DNA of 64,000 nt, from positions 145,804 through 209,803 of the forward strand of contig NZ_LQPI01000048.1 of the NCBI RefSeq assembly GCF_002101775.1. Reading direction: 5' to 3'. The DNA is from Mycolicibacter nonchromogenicus. GTDB taxonomy: Bacteria; Actinomycetota; Actinomycetes; Mycobacteriales; Mycobacteriaceae. This document shows positions 25,892 to 33,897 of this stretch, piece after piece. Every line of letters starts with the position of its first letter. The stretch's first letter is position 1. The notes under the pieces were generated by a model. It did no database searches. It saw nothing but the letters and a program-made list of their open reading frames with translations, and was not told the DNA's origin. A program made the translations under genes and the position numbers.

Positions 25892-27121
25892 TCAGACCTC
25901 CACCGGGATGGTGTTCCAGCCCCATTGAAAACTGGACGGCAGCCTGGTCGCACCCTCGTCGAGCACTCGGTAGTCCGGGACTCGGCGCAGCCATTCCTGC
26001 ACCAGGACAGTCACTTCCAGCCGGGCCAGGTGGTAGCCGATGCAGAAGTGCTGGCCGCGGCCGAATGCCAGGGATCGTCTGATCGGCCGGTCCCACTGGA
26101 AGGCGTCGGGATCGGGGTACTCACGCTCATCGCGGTTGGCCGAGGCCAACAGGGTGATGATGCGCTGGCCGGGCTTGACCGTCGTCCCGTGCAGGGTGAA
26201 CGGTTTGCGGGCGGTGCGCGCGAACCATTGCGCCGGTGCGCAGTAGCGGATCATCTCCTCGCGTGCCCGCGGCACTGTGTTGTGCGGATCGGCCCGCACC
26301 GCAGCCAGTTGATCCGGCCGTTGCGCCAGTTCCCACAGCCCGTGCGCGACGATCTTGGGCACGGTCTCGGTGCCACCGATGAAGATGCACAGCAGTTGGG
26401 TAGCCGCTTCGACGTCGTCGAGATCACTGCCGTCCGGCAGCCGGTAGGCCAGCATCCCGTCGACGATCGGCAGCTCGCCGGGGCTCTGCTCAGCCCGCCG
26501 GCGCTGCACGGCCGGGACGAGGTACTGCAGATAGTTGGGCCGTGCCGCGGCCGTGTCCACTCCGGCACCGGCCTGCGCGAGGCTGCCGGCGTTGACCGAG
26601 GCCAAGACCTCGGCGGCGCAGTCGATCGGAATGCCCAGCAGCTCGCAGACCACCTGGGCCACCACGACTCCGCCGTAATCACAGGTCAGGTCGAAGTGGC
26701 CCCGCGCAAGCAGTTCGTCGAGCCGCTGATTGGCCAGCACCCGGACCCGCTCTTCCCAGTCGGCCACCGATCGGGGCCGAAACGCCGGGGACTGCAGTCG
26801 GCGGATGTCGTCGTAGATCGGCTTGTCGAAGACGGCGTGGAAGGGCAGCGGGTGCAGCGGCGGGTCCGGGACCGGACCGCTGTTGTGGTGCGCCAGCACG
26901 TTGGCCGCCGGCAGGGTGCCCTCGGAAGCCACGAAGGTTCCGTCGCTGACGGCCAACACATCCCAGATGTCGTCGAAGCGGGACAACGCGTACAGGTCCC
27001 ACTGCGGGACGTAGTACATCGGGTGCTGATCGCGCAGCACCCTGTAGTACGGCAGGGGGTCGGCCATCACCGCGGGGTCGAACGGATCGTAGGAGAACTC
27101 CGGTGCGGCAACGCTTGTCAC
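25892..27121 (-). CDS. cytochrome P450
   Basis: The protein has 409 residues from GTG 27121, coupled to the upstream stop (GTGA). The longer frame to 27922 is a shadow. The I-helix oxygen motif is IFIGGTETVPK near 240, the ExxR is in REEMIRYCAP near 285, and the haem loop is FGRGQHFCIGYHLARLE near 350 with the Cys ligand. It should hydroxylate an unknown substrate using ferredoxin. No ferredoxin gene is in the operon, so electrons must come from elsewhere. It is the third gene of the seven-gene minus-strand operon. Confidence 0.92.
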   Translation of the reverse strand: MTSVAAPEFSYDPFDPAVMADPLPYYRVLRDQHPMYYVPQWDLYALSRFDDIWDVLAVSDGTFVASEGTLPAANVLAHHNSGPVPDPPLHPLPFHAVFDKPIYDDIRRLQSPAFRPRSVADWEERVRVLANQRLDELLARGHFDLTCDYGGVVVAQVVCELLGIPIDCAAEVLASVNAGSLAQAGAGVDTAAARPNYLQYLVPAVQRRRAEQSPGELPIVDGMLAYRLPDGSDLDDVEAATQLLCIFIGGTETVPKIVAHGLWELAQRPDQLAAVRADPHNTVPRAREEMIRYCAPAQWFARTARKPFTLHGTTVKPGQRIITLLASANRDEREYPDPDAFQWDRPIRRSLAFGRGQHFCIGYHLARLEVTVLVQEWLRRVPDYRVLDEGATRLPSSFQWGWNTIPVEV

Positions 27122-27834
27122 GTGGCGTCTCGCTGCAGCGGTGACGGCTCCAAGGCCTGCAGGATGGTGTCCTCCCAGCCGTCGCGCAGGGCGGGCGCCA
27201 CACTCATCCACGTCACGATCTCCGCCGGCGGGTGGTCCTTCCACGACGGGTAGTGCTCGGCGAAGCAGTCCCATCCGCCGTCCAGCGCCCAGTAGTGGAT
27301 GACCTCGTTGTAGCGGAAGGTGGTGGTGAACGAACCGAGCCAGCGCTTGCCGGTGCGCTCCGACCACGGCACATACAGTCGTTCCAGCTCCCGGATGTAG
27401 TCGTCTTGGCGGCCGGGCTTGGTCTGCATGATCTCCTGGATGACCACGGTCGCGTCGAAGTCGGCCGCGCGCAGTTCTGCCAGCGTCTTGTTGTGCGGGC
27501 CCGGGTACATGATGCGGCCCTCCCCCGAGGCTCCGATGCCGGCGAGGTAGGCCGACCATTCGGCCGCGCGCTCGGCGTGGCTGCCGCCGCGGCTGCGCGC
27601 CCGCCCGATTCGGGCGTAGTCGGCGAATGCGTCGATCTCCCAGATGATCGTGACCTGCGGCCAGTGCCCGTTGTAGGGGGTGCTCTCCCACAGTCCGAAC
27701 AATCGGGCGCCCAGCTCGGTCATCATCGGCTGATAGATATCGGTGAAGTTGCGGGTGAAGTCGTCGCGCAGGCCGCGACCCAGATCGATGGTCTCGTGCA
27801 GGTAGAGCAGCGTGTGGTCGTAGTGCTTGCGCAT
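27118..27834 (-). CDS. NIPSNAP-like dimeric alpha/beta-barrel protein, function unknown
   Basis: The protein has 238 residues from ATG 27834. I do not recognise a named family with certainty. It reads as two repeats of a ferredoxin-like fold: residues 1-110 (LHETIDLGRG, MMTELGARLFGLWES, VTIIWEID) and 125-238 (VIQEIMQTKPG, ERTGKRWLGSFTT, VIHYWALDG), each with the NIPSNAP pattern of strand, helix, strand. Such proteins sometimes act as small oxygenases or isomerases in degradative operons. It sits between an unknown 182-residue protein and the P450, both overlapping. Its substrate cannot be named. Confidence 0.7.
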   Translation of the reverse strand: MRKHYDHTLLYLHETIDLGRGLRDDFTRNFTDIYQPMMTELGARLFGLWESTPYNGHWPQVTIIWEIDAFADYARIGRARSRGGSHAERAAEWSAYLAGIGASGEGRIMYPGPHNKTLAELRAADFDATVVIQEIMQTKPGRQDDYIRELERLYVPWSERTGKRWLGSFTTTFRYNEVIHYWALDGGWDCFAEHYPSWKDHPPAEIVTWMSVAPALRDGWEDTILQALEPSPLQRDAT

Positions 27835-28382
27835 CAGCCGACCGGAACCAGGTCGGAATTGATGGGTGCACAGTGTTTTTGGTCGCTCCGGAATATCTCC
27901 GGGCCGTCCAACGGCGCGGCATCGGCAGCGGCCAGCGCTTGGCGTTTGAACGCCCGCCCCGCCACGGTGGGCCGGTGCGCCACGGTCTTGAGCCGATGAC
28001 TGACCTCCAGCGGCCAGCGCCGGCCCCACAGCACGACCTCGGTCAGGCTGCTGCGCAGCGCGTGGTGCACCCGTGCGCTGATCCGGGCATCGGCGATCAG
28101 TGCCTCGGCCACCACCGCCAGGCTGTGTTCGGGCGCATCGGGGCGCGCGGCAGACAGTTCCGCCTCGAGGTCTGCCGTGGTGAGTCCCAGGATCTGCAAC
28201 GGCCGCAGATCCTGGTGCGCCGGCACCAGCACCCGCACGTCCCAACCGGTCGCCGCCCGGTGATACAGCCACCCTCCGGCCGCCTGCACCAGACCGGCGA
28301 CGTCGGGGGCGATGACATCGAGGCGGTAACGCAGGTTGTGGTCCGGCGCCGGGGAATCCAGGGCCGCAGCGGTACTCGTCAT
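27834..28382 (-). CDS. conserved protein of unknown function, first gene of the P450 operon
   Basis: The protein has 182 residues from ATG 28382; its stop shares one base with the next start (TGATG). No known domain was recognised. It is soluble and rich in Ala, Leu and Arg, with an early WLYHRAATGWDVRVLVP segment and helical regions after residue 60, and no signal or membrane segment. It is the promoter-proximal gene, about 37 bases after the predicted transcription start. Being made together with the P450 and the NIPSNAP-like protein, it is probably a pathway component rather than a regulator (there is no helix-turn-helix). Confidence 0.7.
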   Translation of the reverse strand: MTSTAAALDSPAPDHNLRYRLDVIAPDVAGLVQAAGGWLYHRAATGWDVRVLVPAHQDLRPLQILGLTTADLEAELSAARPDAPEHSLAVVAEALIADARISARVHHALRSSLTEVVLWGRRWPLEVSHRLKTVAHRPTVAGRAFKRQALAAADAAPLDGPEIFRSDQKHCAPINSDLVPVG

Positions 28383-28425
28383 CGCATCATCCCAGCTCGT
28401 CGCCACGCAGCACAGTTCCAACGAG

Positions 28426-28454
28426 ATATTACATTTGAAGCTAAATTTGTAAAG
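28426..28454. promoter_or_regulatory. divergent promoter and shared 26-bp element, site A
   Basis: On the minus strand TTTACA (28448-28453) and TAATAT (28426-28431), 16 bases apart, form a good -35/-10 pair for the seven-gene operon. The plus-strand element 28429-28454 begins TTACA and ends TTTGTAAAG. It has the same length and ends as sites at 30101 and 31918. TTACA and TGTAA form an imperfect dyad across the minus-strand promoter, where a repressor would block transcription. The likely binder is the TetR encoded at 31952. Confidence 0.6.
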
Positions 28455-28497
28455 GCGAATTGGTGGAACGTGACCGACGGCGAAGGGTGCGAGTGAG

Positions 28498-29193
28498 ATG
28501 AGTCTGGTTGCCGGGCACGGCCCCCTGAGCACCGAGCGCGCCGGCTGGTTCGCTCCGGAGATCACCGGCGCGCTGGTGTATGTCGAACCGCATCCGCGCC
28601 GCGTGCAGGCGATCCGTGGCGAGTGCACCGTGATCGACACCGAAAGCGCGCTGCTGGTGCATCGCCAGGGCCGGCCGCTGGCCTACGCCTTCCCCGCCGA
28701 CGCCGTCGGCGATCTTCCACATCAGGCGCTCGCGGAGGCACCCGGCTTCGTCCAGGTCGCGTGGGACGCCGTGGACGCCTGGTTCGAAGAGGGCCGGCGG
28801 CTGGTGCACTACCCGCCGAATCCCTATCACCGGGTCGATTGCCGGCCCACTCGGCGCGCGTTGCGGGTCGAGGTTGACGGCGTGACCCTGGTGGACACCG
28901 ACGACACCGTGATCCTGTTCGAGACGGCGCTGGCGCCGCGGCTGTATGTCGCCCCGGAGCACGTCCGCACAGATCTGCTGCAGGCATCGACGACGTCGAC
29001 CTACTGCAACTACAAGGGCTACGCCCGCTATTGGTCCGCGGTCGTCGGGGACACCGTCGTGCCGGACGTGGCCTGGAGCTACCCGGACCCGCTGCCCGAG
29101 AGTGTGCCCATCGCTGGTCTTTTCAGCTTTGATCTGGCGCGCGTCGGCGGGTTCGCCGAACTGCCCACGCCGGCCGGGCGCCCGCGGCTATAG
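28498..29193 (+). CDS. DUF427 domain protein
   Basis: The protein has 231 residues with two DUF427-type halves. The C-terminal half shows the signature TSTYCNYKGYARYWS near 165-179, followed by VPDVAWSYPDPLPES. The N-terminal half (about 15-95) is a degenerate copy. DUF427 proteins are small, soluble and of unknown function, common in actinobacteria. The gene is divergent from the P450 operon and lies 43 bases after shared site A, so it is probably co-regulated with it. A second, single-domain DUF427 gene is at 41489-41884. Confidence 0.85.
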   Translation: MSLVAGHGPLSTERAGWFAPEITGALVYVEPHPRRVQAIRGECTVIDTESALLVHRQGRPLAYAFPADAVGDLPHQALAEAPGFVQVAWDAVDAWFEEGRRLVHYPPNPYHRVDCRPTRRALRVEVDGVTLVDTDDTVILFETALAPRLYVAPEHVRTDLLQASTTSTYCNYKGYARYWSAVVGDTVVPDVAWSYPDPLPESVPIAGLFSFDLARVGGFAELPTPAGRPRL

Positions 29194-30090
29194 CCGCGAG
29201 TGCTCGGCGATCTTGTTGTCGCTGGCGCGCAGCGGCCGGATCAGGCCGTCCTGGGCGAACGAGGCGAGCAGGGCGCCGTCCTCGGTGTGCACGGTGCCGC
29301 GAACGTAGGACATGCCTGCGCCCACCTGGGTGCTTTCATGGCTGTAGAGGATCCAGCCGTCCCAGCGCACCGGTTCGTGGAAGCTCACGGTGACCGTCAT
29401 GGGGGCGGTGGACACCGTCAGATGTGACTGACTGGTGCCGATCCCGGCATGTGCCCGCATGGTGGTGGAGATGCCCAGATGCCCGGTGAAATAAGCGATC
29501 AGCGCCTTGGCGAGGTCGTCGCGGGTGGGTATCGGGTCATAGTGCAGCCAGGCGTAGAGCTCCGGTGGCCCCACCTCGTCGGGGCTGTTGACGTCGACGA
29601 CGTCGACCAGACGCACCTCGCGTCCGATCATCGGCATGACGCAGGGATTGGCCTGCGCCGGTGCTGCCACCTCCGGCCTCGGCAGGTGATGGGTGATCAC
29701 ATCGGCCGTCGGCACATCGGCGAGCACGGTGATGGTCGCGCAGCGCTTCTGGTTCTGCAGCACCGAGATCACCGCGGTGGCCGTTGATCGGCCCTCATTG
29801 ACCACGTCGAGGACGTATTCCGCCGGCGGCCCCACCAGCACAGCCCGGGCGAACACCGCGTGCACCGATCGGATCGACTTGTCGCCGAAGCGCTTCGCCG
29901 CGGCGACGATGGCCTGCGCCAGCAACTGCGTGCCCTCCACGACTTGGCGCTCGTCTTCGCCGGCCAGGCCCGTTGCGCCGGTGAACCGGTCCTGTCCGTC
30001 GGCGGTCACCTCGAACAGGTCGAGCAGGCCGCTCACCGTCCATTGCGTCGTCGTTGGGGAAGTCTCGGTGGTCGGAGATGCTTCAGACAT
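29188..30090 (-). CDS. acyl-CoA thioesterase II-like (double hotdog) protein
   Basis: The protein has 300 residues from ATG 30090; the frame extends to 30141 but that would run over site B. Two hotdog halves are visible: 15-130, with EGTQLLAQAIVAAAKRFGDKSIRSVHAVFARAV, and 165-300, with HESTQVGAGMSYVRGTVHTEDGALLASFAQDGLIR. This is the TesB layout. It would release CoA from acyl-CoA pathway intermediates. It is convergent with the DUF427 gene (six-base overlap) and its start is ten bases from shared site B. Confidence 0.83.
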   Translation of the reverse strand: MSEASPTTETSPTTTQWTVSGLLDLFEVTADGQDRFTGATGLAGEDERQVVEGTQLLAQAIVAAAKRFGDKSIRSVHAVFARAVLVGPPAEYVLDVVNEGRSTATAVISVLQNQKRCATITVLADVPTADVITHHLPRPEVAAPAQANPCVMPMIGREVRLVDVVDVNSPDEVGPPELYAWLHYDPIPTRDDLAKALIAYFTGHLGISTTMRAHAGIGTSQSHLTVSTAPMTVTVSFHEPVRWDGWILYSHESTQVGAGMSYVRGTVHTEDGALLASFAQDGLIRPLRASDNKIAEHSRL

Positions 30091-30100
30091 TCCGCGAGCG

Positions 30101-30126
30101 TGACATTTCAGCGGCATTTTGTAAAG
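30101..30126. promoter_or_regulatory. shared 26-bp promoter/operator element, site B
   Basis: It begins TGACATTT and ends TTTTGTAAAG, like sites A (28429) and C (31918), and is exactly 26 bases. It lies ten bases from the thioesterase start and 42 bases before the SMP-30 gene. Read as a promoter on the plus strand it offers GTGACA and TAAAGT, 16 apart. Read as an operator it could control both divergent genes. Confidence 0.6.
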
Positions 30127-30168
30127 TGGGCTCAACCGCATCCGCGGCCGCCGGACAGGAGGGCGACA

Positions 30169-31038
30169 GTGTTGGATATCGCCGAAACACGTTCACAGCA
30201 GGACAACCCGGGTTCCCGTTCACCCGCCGCACCACTGGCCGGCGGATTCTGCTTCGGCGAGGGGCCCCGCTGGTTCGAGGGTCTGCTGTGGTTCTCCGAC
30301 ATGCTCGGCGAGGCGATCCACACCGTCAACCTGCGCGGTTCGACCACCACCGTGCCCCTGCCGGGCCATACCCCCAGCGGGCTGGGGTTCCGGCCGGACG
30401 GATCGCTGCTGATCGCCTCGGCGTCTGACCGTCAGGTGCTCTGCTACGACGGCGACACGGTGACCACGCTGGTCGATCTCAGCGACCGGGTCCCCGCCGA
30501 TCTGGGCGACATGGTGGTGGATGCGGCGGGCCGCTGCTACATCGGGTCGCAGGCCTATTCCGGCGGTGTGCTGGTCCGGGTCGATCCCGACGGCGGTGTG
30601 CAGCGGGTCGCTGAGGATCTCGACTTTCCCAACGGCATGGTGATCACCCCGGACGGCGGCACGCTGATCGTGGCGGAGTCCATGGGCCGTCGGCTCACCC
30701 GGTTCGCCATCGACGCCGACGGCGGACTGCACGACCGCCGGGTGTTCGCCGACGGGTTGGACGGACCCCCGGACGGTATTGCGCTGGACGCCGGCGGCGG
30801 GGTGTGGACGGCGATGACCCTGGCCAATCAGTTCGAGCGCATCACCGAGGGCGGTGTGGTGACCGACCGCATCCCCACCGGCGAGCGGGCCGCGATCGCG
30901 TGCGCGCTGGGCGGGCCGGGGCGCCGCACGCTGTTCCTGATGACCAGCCCCAGCGCCTACCCCAAACGTCTGATCGGCACCACAGACTCGCGCGTGGAGG
31001 CCGTGACCGTGGCGATTCCCGGCGCCGGACTGCCATGA
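30169..31038 (+). CDS. SMP-30/gluconolactonase-type lactone hydrolase
   Basis: The protein has 289 residues from GTG 30169, after a strong AGGAGG seven bases away. It is a six-bladed beta-propeller of the SMP-30/LRE family. The metal-ligand Glu is in CFGEGPRWFEGLLWFSD near 25. FPNGMVITPDGGTLIVAES near 160 gives the Asn ligand and GLDGPPDGIALDAGGGVW near 205 gives the Asp ligand. Such enzymes hydrolyse lactones. A Baeyer-Villiger enzyme in the same cluster makes esters or lactones, so the two could act in sequence. Its stop overlaps the next start (ATGA). Confidence 0.86.
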   Translation: MLDIAETRSQQDNPGSRSPAAPLAGGFCFGEGPRWFEGLLWFSDMLGEAIHTVNLRGSTTTVPLPGHTPSGLGFRPDGSLLIASASDRQVLCYDGDTVTTLVDLSDRVPADLGDMVVDAAGRCYIGSQAYSGGVLVRVDPDGGVQRVAEDLDFPNGMVITPDGGTLIVAESMGRRLTRFAIDADGGLHDRRVFADGLDGPPDGIALDAGGGVWTAMTLANQFERITEGGVVTDRIPTGERAAIACALGGPGRRTLFLMTSPSAYPKRLIGTTDSRVEAVTVAIPGAGLP

Positions 31039-31841
31039 CCGACTCCTACTACGAGCTGCTGGACGAGGCCGATCCGCGGGGCGAGAAGTTCGCTGCCACC
31101 GATCTGGTGCGCGGTACCTGGTCGGCTCAGATTCAGCACGCCGCACCGGTTTCGGCCCTGTTGGTGCGGGCACTGGAACGCGTGGAGCCCCGCGACGACA
31201 CTCGGCTCAGCCGGGTCAGCATCGACCTGTTGGGGCCCGTCCCGGTCGAGGGAGCGCTGTGGGTGCGCGGCCAGGTGGACCGGGCCGGCAGGCAGATCGA
31301 ACTGGTCAGCGCCGAGATGTCGGCACTGGGCCCCGACCAGAGGCCGCGACCGGTCGCCCGCGCGAGCGGTTGGCGGTTGCAGACCGTGGACACCGGCGCG
31401 GTGCAACACGCCTCGGCTCCCCCGCTGCGGCCGCTCAGCGAAGCGCGCGGCGACGACATGAAGCAGAACTGGGACCGCAACTACGTGCACAGCCTGGACT
31501 GGCGCTGGCTGACCACACCCCTGGCCCCCGGTGCCGGCGAATCCTGGATCTCCCCGATCGTGGACCTGGTCAAGGGCGAGGCGCTGACACCGCTGCAGCG
31601 GTTGTTCGCGGTGGCCGATGACGCCAACGGGGTGGGCACCAAGCTCGACATCAGGAAGTGGACATTCCTCAACACCGACCTGGTGGTGCACGTGCATCGG
31701 ATTCCCGACGGCGAATGGATCGGGATCCGCGCCGAGACCAATTACGGCCCCGACGGCATCGGGACGACGATCGGCACCCTGTTCGACGCGCAGGGCGCGG
31801 TGGCGGGCATTCAACAGTCCGTCCTGGTGCGGCGTCGTTAG
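31035..31841 (+). CDS. TesB-like acyl-CoA thioesterase family protein
   Basis: The protein has 268 residues from ATG 31035, overlapping the lactonase stop. It has the double-hotdog layout of the TesB-like acyl-CoA thioesterase family. The N-terminal half has TDLVRGTWSAQIQHAAPVSALLVRALER. The C-terminal half has FLNTDLVVHVHRIPDGEWIGIRAETNYGPDGIGTTIGTLFD. It is the second thioesterase of this cluster and, being coupled to the lactonase, may process the ring-opened CoA ester. Catalytic activity is not proved by the motifs. Confidence 0.8.
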   Translation: MTDSYYELLDEADPRGEKFAATDLVRGTWSAQIQHAAPVSALLVRALERVEPRDDTRLSRVSIDLLGPVPVEGALWVRGQVDRAGRQIELVSAEMSALGPDQRPRPVARASGWRLQTVDTGAVQHASAPPLRPLSEARGDDMKQNWDRNYVHSLDWRWLTTPLAPGAGESWISPIVDLVKGEALTPLQRLFAVADDANGVGTKLDIRKWTFLNTDLVVHVHRIPDGEWIGIRAETNYGPDGIGTTIGTLFDAQGAVAGIQQSVLVRRR

Positions 31842-31917
31842 TGGCGGCGGCCCGCACGTGACTTGCGGCCCGTCGCTCGCGATAATTGCCGAACGATGTC
31901 CAGGCGCCGAACCGACG

Positions 31918-31944
31918 TGACAGTCTCACTATCTTTTGTAAAGT
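31918..31944 (+). promoter_or_regulatory. shared element, site C, and leaderless promoter of the TetR gene
   Basis: The 26-base element 31918-31943 starts TGACA and ends TTTTGTAAAG, matching sites A and B. TAAAGT (31939-31944) lies seven bases before ATG 31952, the spacing expected for a -10 box of a leaderless mRNA. GTGACA 16 bases upstream serves as -35. If the element is also an operator, the regulator represses itself. Confidence 0.6.
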
Positions 31945-31951
31945 TTCCACC

Positions 31952-32488
31952 ATGACCCGCGGCACGGTGGACGCTCCCGACAGCTCGACCCGTCAGCGGA
32001 TCCTCGCGGCCACTGCCGAGGTGCTCAGCCGCAACGGGCTGACCAAGCTCAGCCTGTCCGAGGTGGCGTCCCAGGCCGGAGTCTCCCGCCCCACCCTGTA
32101 TCGCTGGTTCCCCTCGAAGGAAGAGCTGATCTCGGCGTTCTCGCGCTACGAGCGACACATCTTCGACAGCGGGCTGGCCCGCGCCACCGAAGGACTGCGG
32201 GGTACCGAGAAACTCGATGCCGCATTACGTTTCATCGTCGACTACCAGCACTCGTCCACCGGCGTGCGGATGATCGACGTCGAACCCAAACATGTGCTCT
32301 CCGACTTCTCCCGCATCATCGCGCCGATGCGCGAGGGCCTGCAGCGAATGCTGACCGGACCGGACGCACCGGTGAAGGCGGCCGCCGCGATTCGGATCGC
32401 CATCTCGCACTACATCATTCGCAGCGACGACTCCGATCAGTTTCTCGCCCAGCTGCGTCAGGCCGTCGGCATCAAACACCGCGACTAA
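31952..32488 (+). CDS. TetR-family regulator of the oxidative catabolic cluster
   Basis: The protein has 178 residues from ATG 31952. The helix-turn-helix covers about 10-56: TRQRILAATAEVLSRNGLTKLSLSEVASQAGVSRPTLYRWFPSKEELISAF, an excellent TetR_N match. The ligand domain is short (about 120 residues), so the effector pocket may be small. It is the only regulator inside the 21962-33861 cluster and has the shared element at its own promoter. The simplest reading is an autoregulated repressor of the three site-bearing promoters. It is convergent with the FAD oxidase, with four bases of overlap. Confidence 0.88.
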   Translation: MTRGTVDAPDSSTRQRILAATAEVLSRNGLTKLSLSEVASQAGVSRPTLYRWFPSKEELISAFSRYERHIFDSGLARATEGLRGTEKLDAALRFIVDYQHSSTGVRMIDVEPKHVLSDFSRIIAPMREGLQRMLTGPDAPVKAAAAIRIAISHYIIRSDDSDQFLAQLRQAVGIKHRD

Positions 32489-33861
32489 TCGAAGAGCACC
32501 GCGGCATTGAGATAGCCGGTCGGGTCGAACGCGGCCTTGATCCTCCGCATTGCGGCGATGTCGTCCGGCCCCCGCGACATCGCCAGGTAGGCCCGCTTGC
32601 GGCTGCCCACCCCGTGTTCGGAGCTGACGTTGCCCCCGCAGTCGGCGATCAGCTGCATCATCGCCGCATACAGGCCGGCCTCGGCGGACGCCGAGCAGCG
32701 CAGCACGTTGAAGTGCAGGTTGCCCTCGCCGATATGACCGAACAGCACCGGCAGCGCCTCGGGAGCATGCCGGCTCACCGCCGTGCTCGCCGCCACGGCG
32801 AAGCCGGCGACGGCGGCCAGGGGCAGGGACACATCGAACTTCAACGGCGGGCCGAACGCCCCCAAGACGTCGGCGATCGCCTCGCGCACCCGCCAGAGCC
32901 GCTGTTGGGTGGCATGGTCCACGCCCACCGCCGGCTCGTCGCAGCACCGCACCCGCGCCAGCAGCGCCGCCAGGCGATCGGACTGGTCGGTGTCGCCGGT
33001 GAGCTCCACCAGCAGTAGCCAGTCACCGCGCACCGGGGCGGGGATCCCGAGCCGCTCCCCGGTCAGCGCGGCGGCGCGGGCGTCCATCAATTCCAGCGTC
33101 GCGATGCCGTCCAGGTCGCGAAAGATGCGGGCCGCCTCGACCAGGTCCGCCAAGTCCGCGAAGCCGCAGACGGCCGTGATCCGATGCGCCGGGAGCGGAT
33201 GCAACCGCAGATCCAGTGCGGTGATGACGCCCAGAGTTCCTTCGGCCCCGACGAACAGCGCCGGCAGGTCGTAGCCGGTGTTGTCGCTGCGCACCGCGCT
33301 GTGCCGATGCAGCAGCGCACCGTCGGGCAGCGCCACCTGCAGGCCGAGCACCTGCTCGCCCATGTTGCCGTAGTGCACGGTGTAGAGCCCGCCGGCGTTG
33401 GTGGAGGCCATGCCCCCGACCGTCGCGGTGTCCCGAGCGGTCAGGTCCACTCCGAAGACCAGCCCGGCATCCGCGGCAGCACGCTGCACCGCCGCGAGGA
33501 CCGCACCCGCACCCGCACTCACCCGTCGCTCGACGCCGTCGACCTCACCGACGGTGTTCAGCCGCTCGGTGGACAGCAGCACGTCGTCGTGCTCCGGGAC
33601 GGTGCCGGCCACCAGCGAGGTACGCCCGCCCTGGACGGTGACGTGCGCGCCGGCGTCGCGGCAGACCCGCAGCACCGCGGCCACTTCCTCGGGCGAGCCG
33701 GGCCGCACCAGCGCACCCGCTCGGCCCCGGTAACGGCCGGTGTAGTCGACACTGCGGCCGGCCAGCACGTCGGGATCGTCGGTGACGAAAGCCGGACCCA
33801 CCACGTCGGCCAGACTCTGCACAAGGCTCCGAAACTGGCTGTGCGTCACCGCCCCGGTCAC
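32485..33861 (-). CDS. FAD-linked oxidase (GlcD/D-lactate dehydrogenase type)
   Basis: The protein has 458 residues. It has an FAD-binding type 4 domain (about 35-215) with VQGGRTSLVAGTVP, ARDTATVGGMASTNAGG and YDLPALFVGAEGTLGVIT. The C-terminal FAD-oxidase domain ends with LPVLFGHIGEGNLHFNVL and SSEHGVGSRKRAYL, the usual His-containing active-site segments. It oxidises a 2-hydroxy acid to a 2-oxo acid. A hydroxy acid released by lactone hydrolysis could be its substrate, which would then suit the HpaI-type aldolase; this is inference. It is divergent from the hydrolase gene, with a 36-base gap. Confidence 0.88.
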   Translation of the reverse strand: MTGAVTHSQFRSLVQSLADVVGPAFVTDDPDVLAGRSVDYTGRYRGRAGALVRPGSPEEVAAVLRVCRDAGAHVTVQGGRTSLVAGTVPEHDDVLLSTERLNTVGEVDGVERRVSAGAGAVLAAVQRAAADAGLVFGVDLTARDTATVGGMASTNAGGLYTVHYGNMGEQVLGLQVALPDGALLHRHSAVRSDNTGYDLPALFVGAEGTLGVITALDLRLHPLPAHRITAVCGFADLADLVEAARIFRDLDGIATLELMDARAAALTGERLGIPAPVRGDWLLLVELTGDTDQSDRLAALLARVRCCDEPAVGVDHATQQRLWRVREAIADVLGAFGPPLKFDVSLPLAAVAGFAVAASTAVSRHAPEALPVLFGHIGEGNLHFNVLRCSASAEAGLYAAMMQLIADCGGNVSSEHGVGSRKRAYLAMSRGPDDIAAMRRIKAAFDPTGYLNAAVLFD

Positions 33862-33897
33862 GATGCCGGTTTACCACAGACGGGGCTACCTTTAGGC

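Noticed and set aside
25892..27922. A 676-residue frame that might be a fusion of the P450 with an N-terminal domain
   Set aside because: The first 267 residues are the NIPSNAP-like gene read in the wrong frame; GTG 27121 gives a normal P450 coupled to that gene.
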